A program made the position numbers and the translations under genes. DNA of 64,000 nt from Cryptomeria japonica (Eukaryota > Streptophyta > Pinopsida > Cupressales > Cupressaceae): the NCBI RefSeq assembly GCF_030272615.1, contig NC_081415.1, positions 262,308,925-262,372,924 on the forward strand. Direction: 5' to 3'. The notes beneath the pieces were generated by a model. That model was given only the letters and a program-made list of their open reading frames with translations, was not told the DNA's origin and searched no databases. Positions within the stretch are counted from its first letter, which is position 1, and each line of letters begins with the position of its first letter. Of the stretch, positions 60,177-64,000 are shown piece after piece.

Positions 60177-62080
60177 TGCATATTATTCCAAATTACAGAA
60201 ATGCATTTTATCACTTATATCAGGAAATTCTGATAATATTTGAATAATATGGCTTTTCAATCTTTTTTAAATTGTATGTACAATATTTTTATACAATTTT
60301 CTTACCAAATAACATTATAAAATCTACATAAATTTATGGCTGTACGAATTAAAAAAATACAAATTTCAAGACATTGGTCTAGTGTAGAAAATCTAGCGAA
60401 GTTAGATTGCACATATAATCACCAATCACAAAATTTAGTTGGAATCAGTTTGGATCAAGGGTCAAATGTCAGCGTGCTTGTGGACAAACATGAATTTTCT
60501 TGATATGATATGAGGAAATTCACATCATAATGTGTTCCACCCTTTGGTTATTGCGAGAATCAGTTATTAGGTGTGGAATATTGTTACTTGAGATCGCTCT
60601 TGATTAATAAGCCTAATTAAACATTTTGTTAAAGAGACTTTTTATTGAACATGTCCATTCATACATATCAACAATCTATCATCTTATTAATTCATACACA
60701 CCTTCCGTATTATTATATTTTTCTTTTATACTTAATTTATTTACGGTTGTAAGATTGATTATTGGTACTTTCTGTTGATTTATGTTCAATTAAAAAGGAA
60801 ATAACTTTTGTTCTTGTAAACTTTTGGTTGTTAAATAGATTATCAATTTTTATTATGACTTGTTTATTAGTTAATTGTTGAAATTGTAATTTAATTTTTA
60901 AATTGATTAAAAATTAAGAGAGTTTAAATTGTGTTCTTATTAAATTTTATATATTTTTTAATTACACAAATTTTAACTAAAGTTACTAAAAATAACAATA
61001 TATATTGTATTAGAACACAGATTAATAAAGAAAATTAAAAAAAAAAACATTACTTCTAAAGAAAAAATGCTACATTGAGATCATTTATAAATGTACGTTT
61101 GATAGGCCAATTAATGTTAGAACCACTTGTACACAAAACAATCTCCCTTAATTTACTTTCCTCTCCCCTCAATATAAAGATATAACCATCTCTTTTGACT
61201 TAATGAAATACATTGAAAAGAATACTTGATATTTAAGGAGAGGTCACGTATTCAAAATTTAAGCATTCAAGATGATATCCATGATCAATTCTATATGAAG
61301 ACATACATGAGTTGTACATGACAACATCAACCTTTTTATGAAGACTTCAAGGCAAAAGAGATTCATAAAGGAAGGTATAATATTTCAATTTAGCATTTAT
61401 TTCTAGATCTAGCCTCTACTTTGCATGGGTAAGCTCTCTTTTCTATTTCATTCATCATTAAAGGGTTAATTTTGAACCCAAGATTTGAGCTATGTAAACC
61501 CCTATCAGCCCAACAACATTTTTCCTCTCTTATGTGTAGGTGACAAGTTCAAAAGAGAAGGAATGCAAATCCAAAAAGTATAGTTTGAAACAAATAGAAG
61601 CATATTTGGAAGAGACAAAAAGCCCTGGGTAGTGGCTATCGCTGAGTAGTGTTTTGACACTTCTTCAACGAACCTTTAGGGGAATATATTGATTGACATT
61701 CTAATCCCAAATCTAATTTTGATATCCCCATCTGACACCTTCAAGATTATGTAGCCTAGCCCCATAGCCCAACATTTTAAGTTCCTCTTTGACTCTCATT
61801 TCTAGATCTATACTCAGAAGTCTACATATCTATTATTAAACTTATTGTTTATGTTGATTACTCTCAATTTTGCATCTTTAGCCCTAGTTCTCACATAAAT
61901 CAATTCAATTAAAAGGAGAATAATCAATTAATAGTGCCCAAATCTTGCAATAGGTCTGAACTAGGGCCTTTTGATTGCTTCTCCTTAATGTGATGTGGAT
62001 GTAAATGGGTGTGATTCCTAGTTCGCATATTTAACTAAAAGAGGGGTAAAAATTTATTCAAACCAGAATAAATACAAAGC
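60177..62080. other. 3' flank of CTU1: UTR and AT-rich spacer, no gene
   Basis: It should contain the CTU1 3' UTR in its first few hundred bases. The remainder (about 61200-61950) resembles LTR debris with repeated TTTCTAGATCTA (near 61401 and 61800), without definable ends. Confidence 0.5.
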
Positions 62081-62087
62081 AAGGGTG

Positions 62088-63116
62088 TTATACAACACTA
62101 TTAAACTCCACTAAGTGGTCCAACTTTTGAGACAAATCTAGAGGTAATTGACCCCTATCCATAATGTTCCAATTTTGCACATGATCATGGGCCCATTTGG
62201 CCAAACAATGTGCAACTCCATTCCATTCGCTAGTAATATGCATGAATGTAATAGAATCCAAGGATGCACCCAGATTAAGAATATGTTTAACAACCAAAGC
62301 TAAATACCAACTAACATATTTGAAAGTCCGCCTATTCAACAAATTCATCACCACTTGGGAATTAGACTCACAAATAATCCTTCTCCACCCAAGCTGACAG
62401 CTACACTCCACAACATATAAAATGGCAAGAGCCTCCATCAAATTGTTAGTATGAAGACCCTGATAAATAGAAAAGATAAATTGAACAATGCTAGAACTAT
62501 CTTGACCAACTCCACCAAGACCAACATGACCAGGGTTCTCATGACAAGAACTATCCATGTTGAGTTCCAAAACTCCATGAGGAGGGGAGACCAATGCCCC
62601 TAGCTTCACAACCCTAGATTCCACCAACAAATTTCTAGTAACTTTAATCTTTTCGTGATCCTTCTTACGACTAGTTTTAGAGGAAGTATTAAAGGGAGCT
62701 TTCTTAAGGGGGTGTTGTTGCACACCCAGGGCTTGAGAAGACCCCCTTCCTTTAGCTGAGGTCAACACATCCTTAGCCAAATCCGCCAAAACAATATCAT
62801 CTTGCAAACCTCCAGAGTCACCACAATTTCCAACATCCCCTTGCACATGCACCATTGGCGTATCCATATCGACAACCACCTTCTCCGACACTGTATCAAT
62901 TCCCATAGCAGTGGCCCCAGAAGAAACCTCTACCGGAATCCCCTCCTCCAAAGCTAGATTATCCAAGACCTCAAAACGGTTGAAACCCTCTTCACATTGC
63001 CTATCCTTATAAGACCGCTTCTGACCTCTCCCTTTAGCCCTTGGCTTAACAGGTATAAAACCATCCTTATCAGGCCCACCATTTGTCATAGGAACCTTTA
63101 TCCCCCTTATCTGCAT
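62088..63116 (-). CDS. LINE-derived ORF: ORF1-like segment joined to an RNase H domain
   Basis: 342 codons without interruption. Residues about 15-60 (DGFIPVKPRAKGRGQKRS, FNRFEVLDNL) resemble the basic region after the zinc knuckle in ORF1 of plant L1 elements. Residues 61-180 are low-similarity linker. Residues about 181-320 are an RVT_3 RNase H domain: NMDSS (D188), NNLMEALAILYVVE, CESNSQVVMNLL and NGVAHCLAKWA. The third catalytic position is Asn where EGDS is usual, so catalysis is doubtful. Endonuclease and reverse transcriptase, which normally separate these parts, are absent. It could be an internally deleted LINE, a non-autonomous LINE family or a co-opted gene. Confidence 0.65.
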   Translation of the reverse strand: MQIRGIKVPMTNGGPDKDGFIPVKPRAKGRGQKRSYKDRQCEEGFNRFEVLDNLALEEGIPVEVSSGATAMGIDTVSEKVVVDMDTPMVHVQGDVGNCGDSGGLQDDIVLADLAKDVLTSAKGRGSSQALGVQQHPLKKAPFNTSSKTSRKKDHEKIKVTRNLLVESRVVKLGALVSPPHGVLELNMDSSCHENPGHVGLGGVGQDSSSIVQFIFSIYQGLHTNNLMEALAILYVVECSCQLGWRRIICESNSQVVMNLLNRRTFKYVSWYLALVVKHILNLGASLDSITFMHITSEWNGVAHCLAKWAHDHVQNWNIMDRGQLPLDLSQKLDHLVEFNSVV

Positions 63117-64000
63117 GCATATTTAGACTAGTGAACTCAATTCCACATTATTATAGTAATAATGAGTTCAAACCACAATACTATATTTTGTTAACCAATT
63201 ATAAGATTTGTCAAAGGTAGGAGCTCCATTAATAATCCAGGGTGGGTGGGAGGAGATAGTTGGTCAAGGATTGGTCTCTCCAAGATACAGTATAGATTTG
63301 CGAAACAGTTTGGTTGTAGATCTACAAACTTGTCCTCTATTAGAATACACAATCATTGCAAACATTAAGGCATTTTCACTAATAGATGCACTATTGCTAG
63401 ATTAGGCATCAAGTAGATTATAGGATCTTCTTCATTTGGAACTTACTCTCCAATCATTGAGTTAAGTACCATATCTTCTTATCCCAAAATAGTTCGCACT
63501 TATTTAATTTATCATTTCTTGCCACACTTAAGTTGACTCATATTTATTTATATGAATTTTATTTGATAAGCTTACATAAAGGAAACTTGTTTGTCCCTTA
63601 CATTTTTGGTGACCTTATTCAATCTTACACAAACCAACCTTCCTTTTAGGGTTTTACATGACAAGAGTTTTTAGATTTGCATTTTTCTATGTTTACACAT
63701 TCTATTTTCATATCTAAACTTTCATTTACACCTTTGTGCATCATTGCCATTATTTTTATTAGAGTTTGTGTGCTTTATTTTGATATCTTTCTCACCCACC
63801 CTTGGTTACACCACTAGGGTTTCTTTCAAATTTGGTATACCATAATATTTTTTACTTTTTAATATTATAAAAATGTGCATTTGAGCTCTATTTCTATATC
63901 TTTTAGTTATACTTAAATTGTTTGTTTAAACCCTAGTGGCTACCCATTTTGATGATAGTATTGTTAATATTTTTTATATTGTGGTCAACTAAGGTGACTA
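63117..64000. other. AT-rich end of the window, no gene
   Basis: I see no coding sequence, repeat array or RNA gene I can support. Confidence 0.5.

Overview
The window is nuclear DNA of a seed plant, most likely a gymnosperm (conifer-like). That is an inference from one small gene spread over about 54 kb by very long introns, together with a dense layer of Copia, Gypsy (chromovirus), LINE and small non-autonomous LTR elements.

One host gene is recognisable. CTU1 (NCS6/ROL5), the catalytic subunit of the cytoplasmic tRNA 2-thiolation complex, runs on the + strand from the ATG at 6401 to the stop ending at 60176. Its ten exons join in frame to 373 codons plus stop. Exons: 6401-6535, 12733-12847, 13188-13330, 37298-37417, 37618-37730, 37838-37930, 39173-39213, 46554-46620, 46874-46985, 59994-60176. 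Eight introns have GT-AG ends. Intron 6 (37931-39172) has AT-AC ends with a U12-type 5' site and branch point. Introns 1, 3, 7 and 9 (6.2, 24.0, 7.3 and 13.0 kb) hold almost all recognisable mobile DNA; the other five stay between 0.1 and 1.25 kb.

Upstream (1-6400): GC-rich repeat debris, a LINE RNase H relic (3024-3470), an AT-rich tandem pair, a 1.15-kb pyrimidine tract, then a direct tandem duplication of the presumed CTU1 promoter.

Intron 1 carries a solo LTR (9481-10504, TSD TAGTG). Intron 3 carries a minus-strand Copia remnant (13904-16725), a decayed chromovirus (18972-21788), a four-copy 272-bp tandem array, a second chromovirus scrap, a hairpin-rich repeat and a three-LTR element (34523-37075, TSD CTTAT). 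Intron 7 holds a non-autonomous LTR element (43043-45684, TSD AAACT). Intron 9 holds a minus-strand LTR element (48235-50602) and a gag-only LTR element (55317-57514).

Downstream (60177-64000) there is a 342-codon minus-strand LINE-derived ORF that appears to join an ORF1-like segment directly to an RNase H domain.

The signal I find most worth attention apart from the minor-class intron is structural. Several apparently unrelated retroelements carry runs of short hairpins in non-coding parts. Neighbouring hairpins differ in stem sequence but remain self-complementary. This occurs near 9.7, 14.8-15.1, 31.1-31.6, 34.9-36.5, 44.5-45.0 and 48.7-49.1 kb, and as larger palindromes just upstream of presumed LTR TATA boxes at 43.2 and 55.4 kb.
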